A stretch of DNA of 64,000 nucleotides from Pezizomycotina sp. ARF18 (taxonomy: Eukaryota > Ascomycota), in the NCBI GenBank assembly GCA_002224055.1, contig AZLU01000046.1, positions 62,001 to 126,000 of the forward strand, in the 5' to 3' direction. The translations under genes were made by a program, and so were the position numbers. The stretch's first letter is position 1, and each line of letters begins with the position of its first letter. The notes beneath the pieces were generated by a model. The model made no database searches. It saw nothing but the letters and a program-made list of their open reading frames with translations, and was not told the DNA's origin. Positions 25,749 to 38,575 of this stretch are shown here, piece after piece.

Positions 25749-27184
25749 TTAAACGGGTATCCCCAACGAGCTTGCACCTTGCCTTGCGTCCCTCTCCACC
25801 TTCGCCTTCTGCATCCTCATCTCCTCCTTAAACTCTCTCAGCGCCCTAATCTCGCTATTCGTAACACAAACCCAATCAACCCGTCGATCGTCCCTCCAAT
25901 ACCCACAACCAACTCACAAACATCATCAAAAACACGACACCCTTAATCTCAACGAACCACATACCGATCAACAACGCAATAACACACACAACCATAACCC
26001 AGAAATGCGCTATCCTCAAAAACCTCTGCTTAACCTCCCGCGCCGTGTACTTATCCACGAGCTGTAATATATCGTCGTACAGCGTGGTCGGGAATTCCGG
26101 GAATTTAACATCGTGGCTGGGCGTTAGTTTTACGGTAATGTCTATGCCGAAGTGGTCCGATACCGAGCATCCTATGCCAGGTACTGTATCCATGAAGCTA
26201 ACCTTCGCGTGGCGTAACCGTGGAGTTCAGAGGTGAGTGGAAGATGTAGTCTAGTCGCTTCGCCACGGATCCGGTTCTCCCGGTGGGGTTGGTGCGTCGC
26301 GCGCCAAGTGTTTAGCATGGAGTCGCACGTAACGCCCATTACCGTTACGTTGTGCTCTGCCGTTACGGAGCGATCGGAGAGTGGGGGGCAGGAGGGGTAC
26401 AGGGATAGCCAGCTGTCGGCGACGAGGCCGTAGCTGCGGATTAGGCGGTGCGAGGGAGTCGGGTATCATGTTGAAGTCGCCGAGCTACGCAGAGAAGCTA
26501 CTCTTTAGTGAAAAAAAAAAAAAAAAAAAAAATTGTTTGAATGGGGTTGAAATTTTGAAAAAAGTGGCGAGTTTGTGAACGTACTCCGATTGTGATGTGA
26601 CTTTTTTGAGCGGAGCTCCGCAGCAGCTTCGATATCTCCCACGCCTGCGCGGTCCTGTGGCACAAATACGAGTCTCCCTTCTCGTACGGCGCGTGAAGCT
26701 ATATCCCCCAACTTCATCATCAGCAAACCCTTCAAAACCATTTCAACCATACGGGCAGGAGATTCACACATACATGCGTACAAAAAACCTCCACATACTT
26801 CCCACTCCCATGCCTAATAAGCGCACTCGCACCCCCTTCCCACATAATAATCCCCCCTCCAAAACGCTGCGGCCTACCATTCAACGGGTATCTGAACATG
26901 TTACTCTGCTCTATCGGCCACTTGACATGATAACTAACCGCCGCCGATCGCGCCGCTAAAGTAGAATTTCGCGTAGGGGAGGATTGAGCGGCATTGCTCC
27001 TGTATGACGAGGAAGTCGGAGTAGACCCAGCACTCTTGCAGCCGACGATCTCGTAGTTTCCGGCGGAGATTAGCTTGCCGATGTGCTTCATGCGCGCAGC
27101 GCGGTGCTTGGAGACGTATTTTAGGCCCCAGCAGTTTAGGGAGAGGATGTTTATGGACGGGGTGGAGTCGTGGAGGTCTGCCAT
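25749..27184 (-). CDS. Inositol phosphosphingolipid phospholipase C (ISC1-like)
   Basis: Neutral sphingomyelinase family enzyme that cleaves inositol phosphosphingolipids to ceramides at ER and mitochondrial membranes. It has an endonuclease/exonuclease/phosphatase fold: LSLNCWGLKYVSKHR opens it (start 27184), with QEQCRSILPYAKFYFSGAI near 26950-27010, KWPIEQSNMFRYPLNGRP near 26870-26930, LGDFNMIP near 26455-26480 (catalytic Asp-Asn) and SDHFGIDI near 26150-26170 (catalytic Asp-His). Two C-terminal membrane helices, FWVMVVCVIALLIGMWFV and GVVFLMMFVSWLWVL, match the family's known membrane anchor. The tail ends QGASSLGIPV at 25749. A run of 22 A/T near 26511-26532 suggests an intron there. At least four frame changes. 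About 430 residues expected. Confidence 0.88.
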
Positions 27185-29054
27185 TGTAATTTTATGTGGG
27201 TTTGGTTCGGAATGGTATATTAGTGATGCAATTGCTAGTGGTGAGAGGGGAGAGAGGTCGAATGAGGGTTCGTGATTTTGTGGGAAAAGTGAGGTTTTAT
27301 CAGGTGCTTTTGTGCCGTGTGTTCACGTTTTCTAGAAGCTCTTGCTATTTAGCTTCTCCTCGCTTAGCTTAAGCCGAGACAATTCGCTCGGTTCGTGAAC
27401 ATTGCAGTTGAGAAGCCCTAGAAAAAATACATATAATATATATATATCACAAGCCAAATGTGCGCTAAAAAGTAAAGTGCATAGCATGAAATGCCGAACA
27501 TCTGGGAGAGCGAGAGAATTTATAGCAGCGATTGAGCTAGGCATTGATGCTATCGAGGACATAAAGAGCACGCGTATGTATTCCACTGAAGGTAACAGTT
27601 GCTTTGCAAAAATAGGTTCCTTCTCGAATAGAAAGCACGCCCACTACTCTATTGAATTTTTGGTTTGATCCGCAAAATAATGGCAATGTACTATCTATCG
27701 AGTACTAAATGGAAGAGGAATATATATACTAAAGGGAGACGAATCGCTCCTCGTTTTCACGGGAGAAAAAAAAGGGGAGGTGGATGCAGCGGACCAAGCA
27801 ATGTATAAAAGGGAAATAGGAATTCAATAGGAAGAGTTGACAAAGGAGAAAGACGCTGTAGGAAGGGGTAAGTCTCTATGAATAATAAAATATATCTGGA
27901 TTCCGTGAACTCCGGTATAAAAATGGATGCTCTGAACAATCAGGACATGACAAACAGTAAGTAGGTACAGGAAACATCTATGCAATAGTCCTAAACAGAA
28001 ATTAAAGAAAATATAGAGGGGGAAAATGGATGATATAGAAAGGAAAGATATGAGCATTCGTCAAGAAATGAAAGAACAGCAGAAGGTTCAATATGATAAC
28101 AAGTAGAAATAGACGGCTCTCGTGAGTGTTTAACGGTTACAGCGGTGCTCCAAAAAGAAAAAAAAAAAAAAGTGGGTAGTAATATGAATATAGAAATGGA
28201 TAAACATAAAATACGAAGACAAATATTCACAGAAGAATATCAAAGATTGATAAATAAGGGGGAGAGTCGTAGTGAAAGCGGTAGCGGCGAAGAATATTTT
28301 GGATAGGCGACTAGATGTAGATCAGAGAATGCTCGGTGTGCTCGATTGATACCGCATCATGGCCATATATAAAGCGCTGCGATTCGTGTATTAAAATAAA
28401 AAAGAAAGAAAGAGAGAGAGAGACCCTTTTAACATCGCTTGGTCTGCCTGCACTCTTATAAAAAGTAGGAAATCTCAAAACCGCCAGAAATCCGAAACGT
28501 GAAGAATCAAGTACTATCCGTAAATAGCGGAACTTTGTTAGGTATCATGCCCAGGAGTGCATTGCATTCAACCTTGCCTATTAAAGGGCAAATGAAAGAA
28601 ATATACGGAAATGGCTTAAAGGGACCCAAAAAAAGTGGAGGATATACTGATTTTGAGCTTACCATCTTAGTAAAATTAAAAACGAAGGGCCGTCATCTAA
28701 CAGATAATTCCTGAAAGAAACATACAATAAAAGAAATAAAAAGAGACGCCGATAAATGCTTTTAAAATTTTGCTTTATTATAATCAAAGACTTTCTTCCC
28801 AAAAACGTATTCGAGATCACCGGAGTCGCCGTCAATAGTTGTGTCGATTTAGTGCGGCTTTTTGGCATCCAAATATAGAGATCTGGCTCGAGCTTATTCC
28901 AACTCTTCCGAAATCGAGGCAAATATAATTTCTACACAAAAAAAAGTAAGGTCGAAAGGCTGAGCGTTGTTGAATATGGAATCGGAATTGAATATCTCAG
29001 CTGGTTGATACTCCAATGAGAAATATAGACCAAGGAACCTCTTATCACTAGTTT
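27185..29054. other. Intergenic, purine-rich plus strand
   Basis: From about 27720 to 28480 the plus strand is rich in A and G, which makes the minus strand give long Phe/Leu/Ser/Ile open frames. I reject these as genes. It includes a (GA)n patch at 28400-28422. Nothing recognisable on either strand. Confidence 0.5.
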
Positions 29055-30352
29055 TGGTCCAATGGTAGTAGATGCAGCTTTGTTCAGGCGATTCATGACC
29101 GCAAGCCCTTCACCGTCCTCCTCATGCCTTCGACATGGACGGTCGTGACATCATGCTCGTCCATCTCGCGGAGTGCGGCAAACAGGCTCCTACTAATCGT
29201 CTCGCCGTCCCCACCGAGCCACCTGTCCACGATCGTGATGTTGGAGGGCACCTTCTTGCCAATATCCTTGTTCACGTCTTGCTGCGCAAGATGCCTACCT
29301 TGGCGTTTTCGCGGCTGTATGCGCTCTTGACAATGTCGTCTACAGAAGGCGGGGTGGCGCCGGGAAGGTAAAGTCGAACATAGCACGTAGGCGAGTAGTG
29401 TTGTATTTCATACCGGGAGCCCGAGGTGAGTCGACGCCAGAGTCATTGCTATTCCTGTTCAGACTCCTTATCTTTATGAACAATTACCTTGCTCCATATG
29501 CCGCCGCAGGCTCGGATCTGTTCGAGGAAACACCACCGGGACGTAAAATAACAGGAGGATCGGTCAGACATCGACAACGGTAGATTCGACTCCGATCTTG
29601 CAGGGACCACCGTCCAAGATGAGCTCTACCCTCCTCTGCAGGTCTACCGCGACGTGTTGAGCCGTCGTTGGAGATGGCAAGCGGACCTGTTTGCAGAAGG
29701 GGCAGCGATGGGGAGCCCTGAAAGGAGAGCCAGTGCCAGCGCAGCTGGGTGGTTGGCATCCGAACTCCGACGGTCCTCTGGTCTGCGTACACGTAAGATG
29801 ATAATTTCGAGTCTGCGGATAACGGCAGCAGGATTGTGAGCGGACCCGGCCAAAACTTGTCTATTAGCGGTCGATACTGCTCGGGTATTTCGTACTGCCG
29901 TGGATTGCCGTTGGCGTGGCCGTTAGCCATCGGCTTGCTCCTACTCTTAGAAGAGGCAACAGTGGCAGGTTGCATGAGAGCCCTTGCCTGGCATAATGAG
30001 CCCACGTGAACGATCAGAGGGTTATCGGTGTATCTGTCTTTGGCAGCGAAGATATTCCTAACCGCCTCGTCCCTGGTGGCATCAGCACCCAGGCCATACA
30101 CTGTTTCGGTCGGGAAAGCTATCGGAACAACCGAATTCTTGAGCTTGTCGACAGCCTCATGGATTGCCTTGCTAGTTTGCAGAATCCGGTGGGGTTATAA
30201 ACGTCGGCGACTCGTACGGGTGTGAAGGCGCTTGCGAAGCTGAAATTTGATTTCCTCGACATTATAGGAAGATGTTCGTCTGAGTGACCCTTTGCGTCCA
30301 GGATATCTTTTCGGGTGATCTTCGCCCCGGCGCCGAACTGGGACGAAGACAT
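29055..30352 (-). CDS. SUA5: Threonylcarbamoyl-AMP synthase (Sua5)
   Basis: Makes threonylcarbamoyl-AMP from threonine, bicarbonate and ATP for the t6A modification of tRNAs that read ANN codons. Seen: a YrdC domain with FPTETVYGLGADATRDEAV, AAKDRYTDNPLIVHVGSL and FWPGPLTILLP (29790-30100), PIAAPSANRSA near 29680-29720, and ILDGGPCKIGVESTVVD near 29580-29625. The C-terminal Sua5 domain is read in VDRWLGGDGETISRSLFAAL (29175-29235) and LAVMNRLNKAA (29065-29100). The start MSSSQFGAGAKITRKDI at 30352 is plausible but lies before an unusual 60-residue stretch. About five frame shifts, for example near 30125, 29740 and 29110. The stop lies near 29050 and is not fixed. The gene is essential or nearly so in fungi, so the breaks are probably errors. 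Confidence 0.9.
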
Positions 30353-30738
30353 GCTTGGAAACGTGGATTCGTGTGAGGGGACAAAACAGAAAGCTGCTGG
30401 ACAAGCTCTGCCAGGAAAAGCCTGTCCCGCCTTTTGAAGAATGAGAAGAATGGGACTACTGGCTTGCAGAATGTTATCAATCTGGACAGCTTGTTTCAAG
30501 CTATTTTGTGGTTGTGTTTATGACAAGGGAATAAGGAAAAGGAGAAGAAGAGGCCGATAGATTATTTAGGAAAGCTCTGGAATTCTTCTTCCTGAAAGAC
30601 AAGGATAAAGAAATGTACAGGAACGAGAAGAAAAAAAAAAAATTTCCCCTCTTTCCTTCTGAAGCTCTTCAATATAATTTTTTGGTGCTTTTGTATCGTC
30701 TGCTCTCCTTCTTAGTTTCTTGACGACAATAAAAACTG

Positions 30739-30759
30739 AAAAAAAAAAAAAAAGAAAAG

Positions 30760-30787
<28 letters not shown>
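30739..30787 (+). repeat. Near-pure poly-A tract
   Basis: Forty-nine bases, all A except two G, upstream of the Sua5 gene. Confidence 0.95.
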
Positions 30788-30792
<5 letters not shown>

Positions 30793-31596
30793 GTCACGGA
30801 ATGGCCCTCTCTTTTCGGACCCTTTTTCTCGGCACCAGCCCGCCAGCTTTAATATAAAAAAAGCCTACGAGGAATCTTGAATTCTGTTGAGCTTTTGTTG
30901 TTTCGTTTATTTGCCTCTTCCTGCGTTCGTTTTCCCTTCTCAATGACGGGGGAAAGATGGAGAATTGAAGACAACTCAAAGCAGATCTTTCGTAATACCT
31001 TTGAGTTGAAGGAAATGGGACCTGGAAAGGCTTCTCGAGACGGTTCTTTTGGGCGATCACACAGGCCGATGTCTAAGATCGATTAGGGATCTGAGAATCG
31101 AAGTGAAGAAGGTTTTGCGGGGCGACGACGGAGGCGCGGATCTGTTAACCGCAAGACAAGCTGCCTAGGTATTAGGGGATAGATTTATGATTGAAGATGC
31201 TGCCGTATATATAAGTGTCTAGCAGTGGAAAATCTTGACAGATCTCGAATTGCTTTTACTTTGAGCTAAAGAAAAAAAGGTAAAATCCGCGGGAGGATTT
31301 GAAGAATGAAAAAAAAAAAAAAAAAAAAAACTCGAATATACAAAGGAAGTTAAAAGCAAATTAGTTACTCGATAAATTGCGCTACGGCGACAGAAAACTG
31401 CGATCGCTTCACCAGATGACGATCTGGAAGATAATAAATATAACGACGGTGGAGATATATATAATATATATCAAGTATATGATAATACGTGATTCAATAA
31501 ATAAGTATCTTATATCCTTATATTATTAAATATTTAGAAAGATGGAAAGAAAGAAAAAAGATAAAGGGAATTTTTTTTAAAGGCAGAGTAATTCTT

Positions 31597-31598
<2 letters not shown>

Positions 31599-31640
<42 letters not shown>

Positions 31641-31658
31641 ATTTTTTTATTTTTTTTG
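31599..31658 (+). repeat. (TTTA)n microsatellite
   Basis: About eight clean tetranucleotide units followed by degenerate T/A sequence. Confidence 0.95.
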
Positions 31659-32504
31659 AAGTGACAAAAAGGGCTGGCAGCGGCGTAGTTATGAAGGACT
31701 CAGAAGGATTGAGTGAGTTCACCACCACCGGTCTTTTGTTCCTCTCCCCCTTTCTTCACTGCTTCAATTTTATTTATTTTATTTTTTATATTATTATTTT
31801 AATTTATTTTTATTATTTAATTTTTTCTTTTTTCTTTTTCCCACCACACATTCAGGGTTCTTCTGCTTACACGACGCCACCCACCACCACCCACCACCAC
31901 AGAATAATAAACCTTTGCTTTTTCTGGATATCAAGTAAAATAATATATAAAAATAAAATAAAATAAAAAAAATACTTAAGTAATTATATTATATTATTAT
32001 TATTATTATTATCAATTCACCGTTATAAATATAATTATTTTCTTTTTTCTTTCTTTTTCCCTCGCTATATCCCGCAAAAGCCTTACTCCGTATGATGAAG
32101 CGGGTGGCTTTTTTGAGCTCACGTCTCTTTCTCTTTTTTACTACTTGCGCATTTGGAGATTTCCAAGGGATGTGTCAAAATAGCGGCGGTGAGCAACGCC
32201 CGAGTTCTTTTGGTCAGTGAGCAAACAGCCTAAAACGCATATGATGCGAAGCCGTCCTTAATTGATACGCTGAAGCTATCAGGGAAGATCCTGCTCAGCA
32301 TCTGTTGAGCTATAAGGCTGAGCAAATCACCTACTTATCTTTGGTGAGCCGGAATGAAGGCTGTATGTGCTGTACAGTGCGCTGTTTGCAGAAAAGTCAC
32401 TAACAGCTCAAAAGAAGGCTTCGGAGGTTCTTTCCTTCCTTTTTTTTTTTTTTTTTCCTTTTCTTTTTCTTATAATCCCTTCAGAGAGCAATCCAACGAA
32501 AATA

Positions 32505-32756
32505 TCAATACAGGAAGGCTAGCGTAAAGGTGGTCAACGCGAAACCCGTCAACGTCTCTTCAATTGGGCCGAAACCCATACCGCTAGTGGTCAGTCGTCC
32601 GAATTGCTTAGAGGATAGACCGGATCCCTTCGTCGGAGCTGCTCTTTTTTTTTTTGCGCTGCATGCAATCTGCGCTCGCCGGACGTGCTTGGGCGTCCTT
32701 AAGCTCCGGTGACGATCATTTCTCGATCTGCCCCGCAGAGGCAAAGCTTCTTGCAA
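32505..32756 (-). CDS. Possible small membrane protein
   Basis: An 83-codon frame in a local GC-balanced island. The first half is basic (KKKRAAPTKG); the end, MGFGPIEETLTGFALTTFTL plus AFLY, could be one membrane helix preceded by an amphipathic segment, as in small mitochondrial or ER membrane proteins. I recognise no family. The start is unsure and the first 25 residues could be an intron or leader. Its balanced composition against an AT-rich background is the main support. Confidence 0.3.
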   Translation of the reverse strand: MQEALPLRGRSRNDRHRSLRTPKHVRRAQIACSAKKKRAAPTKGSGLSSKQFGRLTTSGMGFGPIEETLTGFALTTFTLAFLY

Positions 32757-33957
32757 CTAGGAAATTTCAGCAAAAGCACATCTAGCTTCCGGTTCCCCCC
32801 AACAAATACCGGTAAACGAGTATCATTCTTTCCATTTCGCATTGCAGGCGCATTAAATGTTTAGCTTCGTTTAGACATTCCAAGGAGAGCTTAAGTATCT
32901 GGAAATCTCGGAAACTACACAATTCCTCAGCAAATTGGAGTATATTCCAGTTATCCTTTGAGGAGCGTTTATTGACATTTCATCATATTTCGTTTAAGTA
33001 CTTAAGTATTCAACGACAGCTAGGACAAAACCAACGCAAGACAGGAAAAGAAAAGGGGCCAGCTTCCGCAGGTGTGAAAACGCACGGATACTTCATTGCC
33101 GGGAAAAGCCGTTCGCTCGACTCCTCGTACCATATATAATTTCTCTCCAAGAACTCGTTGGAAGTGGGCGACACAGTCCTGACTTCATTTAGTATTTACC
33201 CCCAAACTCGTGGATGTGTGCTGGATTCTCTAAAAGTGGATTTTCGCGCGAATCCGACATGCGGCGCTATGGTTTCTATTGTGGAGAGGCTGCTGCATAT
33301 GTGAGCAATAGCAGCAGAAAAGTTGTTCCCAATTTTATTTTTACTTTTTATTTGCCTCCCCCCCCCTTCCCCTCTTTTATCGTGATACGAGAGCAGAGAA
33401 AAAAGTGGTAGGATTCAAAAAAGGGTTCAACGCTTTCTGGTCAAGAACTTGAAGTGCTTTCCTTTTTTCTACCTGGTTCTTTAGTCTTTTTTGGTCCTTC
33501 CGCTGAGCTCCGAGGTTCCTTTTTGTCTTTTTTCTTTTCTCCATTGCCCCTTGCTATTTAATAATAACAATTTCACTTCTCTCTTTGTTCTCAGGACTCC
33601 CACCCATGTTTACAAAGCAAAAGGGTAAAAAAGGCATCCACTACCTATTTCCTTTGGGCTTCCAGACTGGCTTCTGATTGCTTCGCTGTCTCCGTCATCT
33701 CTATCAATCTTTGAGACGGATAAAGCTATTACATTGCTGAGCTTACTTATTAGGCATTCCACAAGCTTAGAATGCAAGGCCATACCGGGTAAAGGAATGC
33801 AAAAAGCAGAATGCACCCCGTAGTCCGGAGGCACAACAGCTGCAGGAGGAAAATAAGAGCTGATCAGCGTTGGAGAAACATGCGCAGTTTCTCCGTGGGA
33901 CCATGAACGGAGTTTTTTTTTTTTTTTTTTTCCTTGCTAAGATACCCTGATTTCTTA

Positions 33958-34218
33958 CTACCGCTTAAATTTCGGCTTGTACCAATAGGACAATCCGCTG
34001 GCCGTCACTGCGGCGTAATGGTTGGTTGGTTTGGTTGGTGAAGAGCGCAGAGAGGAGGCAGACATCGATTTCAATCGTCTCAAAAGCGGAGCAAGTTTCA
34101 AATTTGCTTCTAGCGTCGTCAAAGGTTGGTGTTTTGTGGATGTTTTCGAATGTGGAGCTAGCGTTGTTCCTTTATCAGAGCGGCACGGCGCACATTTGCG
34201 TCTGCATGCTGCAATCAT
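33958..34218 (-). CDS. Possible small basic protein
   Basis: An 86-codon frame whose second half, from an internal Met at about 34062, reads MSASSLRSSPTKPTNHYAAV and ends SGLSYWYKPKFKR. The basic aromatic tail resembles tails of small organelle or ribosomal proteins, but I cannot name one. It stands out from the AT-rich surroundings in composition. Confidence 0.25.
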   Translation of the reverse strand: MIAACRRKCAPCRSDKGTTLAPHSKTSTKHQPLTTLEANLKLAPLLRRLKSMSASSLRSSPTKPTNHYAAVTASGLSYWYKPKFKR

Positions 34219-36371
34219 CTACGCAGTCAGCAAAAACAATTTCATCTGATTACGCGGCCAAACAAACAACTTGCGGTTTCTCGGTGTCCCCTTATCGAAA
34301 TTGGGGTTTCGATTTCAAGCTGTGCGTGTGTGTGGGGGGTTCTGCGGTATCTCCCCGTGAGTTTTTATAAACATCGCTTCATCTTCCCCTCCCAGAGCTC
34401 GTTTTTTTAATCTATTATAATTTTTTGTTAGACAATTTGAGGCAAATGGCGGCGTGTTGATCCCAGCTCCTCGAGTCTCGAGTGCAATTGTTTCCCTCTT
34501 TCACTTTTGTCTTGAGAATTGTTTTGAAGGTCTCGGAAATGCAAGCCACAAAATCGCAAAGCGGCACTCCCTCAAAAATATCAAGACGTTCCTCGAAAAT
34601 ATGAAACGGAGAAAATCCCTGACTGGGTCACATCCTGTCAATCTTACTACTTGCAAGCAGCGCGACTGCAACTCACACTCTACTTTTTTCAATTCACGGA
34701 GCGTGGACGTGGTATCCACAAGGCCAACGGCAACTGATTACTATTTCCCGGGTTTCGTTATTCCTTCCTTAATAAGACCGTTTAAAACGACAGGATACGG
34801 ACGTAAGAAAAAACGCCACTTTTCCTACTTCTTGCGCTTGCTGAATCGAGGAAGAAACACATTCGTCGCTTGCGTCGGTATCAAAATGATAATTGAAGTA
34901 AACTAAACCAACTACGAGCCTACGACAGGAAGCTTCAAACTTCTTTTTTTATATTTCAGGATTGTTTTGAGCCATATCTTGAAATTCGCTTACGAAAGTC
35001 CTTTCAAAGCTTTTTATGCTGTGGACAAAAGAATAATAATTCCCGAGCTTCATACCGGCGTCTTTTTTTTTTTTTTTTTTTCTTTGCAATTTCTGAATAT
35101 CATCTCCGTTACCTAATCTCTTCAATCCTTTCACCTCCTTTTCACTTTCAAAATTTTTTTTATTTTCTTTCTACTTTTTGTGCCCAAACCGCTGGACAAC
35201 GTGGACTAGGATTTCTGGTAATTCTCCATGAATTCCGGTTTTCTCTGCGAGCATGTGCAATTCAGCTCAGGAGCCTCTTTAACTAACGATTTTTCCAAGA
35301 AAATCGCCTCGATTAAGCTTGGCGCACTCTTTCATCTATTAACTAAGGTGACACCGATTCCACCGCCTGGTTCACATTTCGTGCGCTGGGGGAAGACTTC
35401 GCAAGAAAAATCGCAGCACGGGCAGCAACCAGAGCGCCGGTTTCCTCTTTCAAGCGACATTATTCATAATATTACTACTATCACGGACACTAAATTGAGC
35501 TATTACTATTGTTAGTTATTATTTCTCAGGGTCCTGCGCCGCCGTGCCTAACTCGTTGACTGACTGAGACCTGTCAATAGAAGGCAGGCGGCTCTGGATG
35601 CTTTGGGATTTGCGCCAAGGGTTTTCTTTCACCTTTATTTTATTCACAATGCGCATATTCGGCCTCTGCAAGGATGAACCCGCGATCTTACGTTGCAACT
35701 TCGTTACTAAATTTTATTGGGCTTCTATTTTTTGTTCTAGAAGGAAAGGAAAAAACTCCCGAATTCCTCTCGAATATTCTTGCCAGTTTTTTTCTTAACT
35801 AGGTAATGCTCTACTCCCTGTCATTCGGAGTATCAGAGCGCTCTCACGACTTCCCAATAGCATTCCACTATCAGGAAACCAGGTCCTTGTCCTGGAACAA
35901 AACGGCAAGATTGAAGCTAGATAGGAGCGCAGCAAGAGAAAACACGGCAAGTATTGTCGAAGTGCTCATAACACTGTTTATAATGCAGTAGGTATTGTTA
36001 TTGATGAGGGATAAATATTACAGAGCCGTTTCACGCGGGGCTCAACGAACTGTGTGTTCGTTCGCCGTTATAGCAACGTCTGACAGTTGTACGAAATATA
36101 CAAACGATTGATAAGAGAAAAAAAATGGTCCTCAACGAAATATAAGCCATCGGTCATGCGGCCGCGAAATGAATAAAATGAATAGATAATAAAAGAATAA
36201 ATGTTGTGTAATGTCCTGCGTATGTGTCTCTGTGTTTTCTGTGTTTTGTGTTTGTGTGGTGTTCGTGGAGGACGTCTTGTGATTTTCAGGTCACCCGTTA
36301 AGTGGGTTGATCAACAACCAGATCTTCACGAAAGCTTTATCGCTTATCGAAGATTCTAATAACCCCACCAG

Positions 36372-36400
<29 letters not shown>
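36372..36400 (+). repeat. Poly-A tract (29 nt)
   Basis: Uninterrupted A run about 200 bases upstream of the RMT2 start. Confidence 0.95.
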
Positions 36401-36402
<2 letters not shown>

Positions 36403-36599
36403 CGTTGAAATGTATTGAGGGCTCTGCTAGCTACACCGAAATTTTTGACAGCTTTTGAAAGCTCCGGTTTCGGGACTATCATCGATCTCGAAGCTTAATA
36501 CTACAAGCCTTCTAAATTATTTTACTGCTCTAGTAAAAGCCGATATATACCATACCATATCACAAATCTAAAGAATAAAAGTAATAGGAGAAGAAAAGA

Positions 36600-38056
36600 A
36601 TGGACCGACCCGGCGCCATCCGCGCAGGTGCTCCTCCTCGCGTCAGCGGACCACAACGTCGACGTCCTCCGCGGCCTCCTGCGCAACCAAACGCCCAACG
36701 TCCAAGACCCCGAAACGGGGTATACGCCGCTGCACGCCGCTATCGCATCGTGCGCTTCTAATCAAACTATACCATTACTATTGAGACAACGCGTCGATAG
36801 ATTCAGTTCTCACGGTAACGACAAAGGAAAGAAAAAACAAACGGCACGGAAGAAGAACGAGCAGCAGAATCGGATATTGGAAAGCGAAAAAGACGTTACA
36901 ACTACTCCTACAAACGGCGCGATATGGAATACACTATATAACAACGAGACGCCGGGTGCGTGCGTGCGGCTGGGGTTGAGGGAGTTGTATGAGGTTATGG
37001 TTGATGCTGTGTTAGGGCGGAGTTGTTGCTGAGTAGGTTGGAGGCTTATGAGCCGTTGGCGGATAGTGATGATGATGATGATGAGGAGAGGAGGAGAGGG
37101 AAGAGGAGGAGTGCGAAAAGGTGGAGGAGAAAGAGGAGTAGATGGGGAAGGGAGGAGAAGGAGGAGACGGAGAAGAAGGACGTTAACAGTGAGGATTACT
37201 TGAAGTCGGACTTGAAGTTTGACGATGACAAGATTGTCGATGAGGATTTGTCGTTTCTCACCTCGATTATCCTATTTCAATCACGAAACGAGTTTGTTCC
37301 ATTGAGCTAATCCTTTCTTTTCCCCTAGAACGGCGTAATGATGCAATGGGAATCCGACATCATGGAAAAATCCGTACGTAATCACAACCGCCCGCACTCA
37401 GTCCGCATATCCCACCCTACTGACACATTGACGTTCATTACAGGCCTCCCTCCTCCCCCACCCCAACCTCCGCGTCCTAACGTCGGCTTCGGAATGGCAT
37501 AATAGACACCTTCTTCCAATCCTCCACCCTCCACACACCACATCGTCGAAGCTCACCCCACAATAATCTCCTCCATGCGCTCAAAGGGCTGGTTCGACAA
37601 ACCCAACGTCGTCATCCACGAAGGTAAATGGCAAGACGTTTTACAACACTAGTATTAGAAGGTCAGCAGTTCGACGCGATATACTTCGATACGTTCGCGG
37701 AGGATTATTCGGAACTAAGGAAGTTTTTGAGGAGTACGTTATGGCGCTGTTGGATTCCAAGGTAGTTTGGCTTTTTTAACGGGTTGGGCTGATAGGCAGG
37801 TTTGCTATATGTTTATGCGAAGGTATGGTATTCTCAAATACCCCTCGTTGTTTTCCTTTTGTGATATTTTGTGTAAGGATTAGTGCTGATTGTGATGGAT
37901 TCTTAGGTGGTAGAGATGGACCTCTTCGAGGCGGCGCTGGATACGGAGTGGACGGTCATGGATATACCGAAGACGGACGGGAAGGAGTGGGAAGGGTAAA
38001 AAGGCGGTATTGGACCTGATAAGTACAAACTTCCGATTTGTACATTTATAGAGTGA
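36600..38056 (+). CDS. RMT2: Protein arginine N-methyltransferase 2 (RMT2)
   Basis: Fungal enzyme that methylates the delta nitrogen of arginine, known in yeast to act on ribosomal protein L12. Seen: an N-terminal ankyrin-like segment (LLLASADHNVDVLRGLLRNQ; GYTPLHAAIASC) at 36630-36770, then GAIWNTLYNNETPG (36915-36955), SEDYLKSDLKFDDDKIVDED (37185-37250), MMQWESDIM near 37340-37365, the AdoMet-binding region now in other frames (37470-37560), IYFDTFAEDYSELRKF (37680-37730), and the end EWEGVKRRYW then DKYKLPICTFIE with a stop at 38056. Introns lie near 37290-37330, 37370-37440 and 37760-37905. The start at 36600 is followed almost at once by a one-base shift. At least five shifts. Order and spacing of motifs match the family closely. 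Confidence 0.9.
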
Positions 38057-38575
38057 AAGAAACTGGGTATCTGCATGTAGTATATATAAAAGGGTTTGCT
38101 AAAGGTTCATGGGTTATAATTAAAAGTTCGGCATTTTCAATAGAATTGATAATCGATTTGAAGCGGAGCTGAAGATGCAGTGTCTGTTGCTATCTAAGTG
38201 GTAGCTAGGATCACCAGCATCGAGTCGGTGAGTCATTCATAATAGCGGGCACATCGAAGTAAGAAAAATTGGTTTTTTTTTTTCAACTTATCATATTGAA
38301 ATAGACGCTCAAAAATATCTACCACAGTAACAGAAAAGAGACAGGAGGACAGTAATTCAAACACCACGACAAAGAACAGTGAAAGAACGACCATAGGAAA
38401 CACTCCTAAGGCTTCCCGGTTATTCATCGAAGAAATGTCGAACCAGCTTTGTTTTGCATTTTCGAGCGATATGCTTTTCGAATTTTGAGAATAATGCGTC
38501 GAATAATCGGTTCGGATGATGTAGAACAAAGAGTCGCTGAAGAAGGAGGAAAGAAAAAGAAGGCGCAGTTTCCGC
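38057..38575. other. Convergent intergenic region
   Basis: Lies between the 3' ends of RMT2 and the NEDD8/Rub1 gene. The minus-strand open frame 38233-38820 covering part of it is an intron-spanning shadow of Rub1. No terminator motif is recognised. Confidence 0.5.

Larger units (their letters stand above)
30353..36599. other. AT-rich region, mostly gene-free
   Basis: Over 6 kb with many A/T homopolymers and simple repeats and no recognised family. Two more GC-balanced islands stand out at 32505-32756 and 33958-34218 and are listed separately. A 150-codon plus-strand frame at 34454-34906 has no domain and I do not call it. Long T-rich tracts occur at 31599-31660, 31770-31840 and 33905-33931. 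Confidence 0.5.

Noticed and set aside
34454-34906. 150-codon plus-strand frame
   Set aside because: No recognisable domain and composition like the surroundings.
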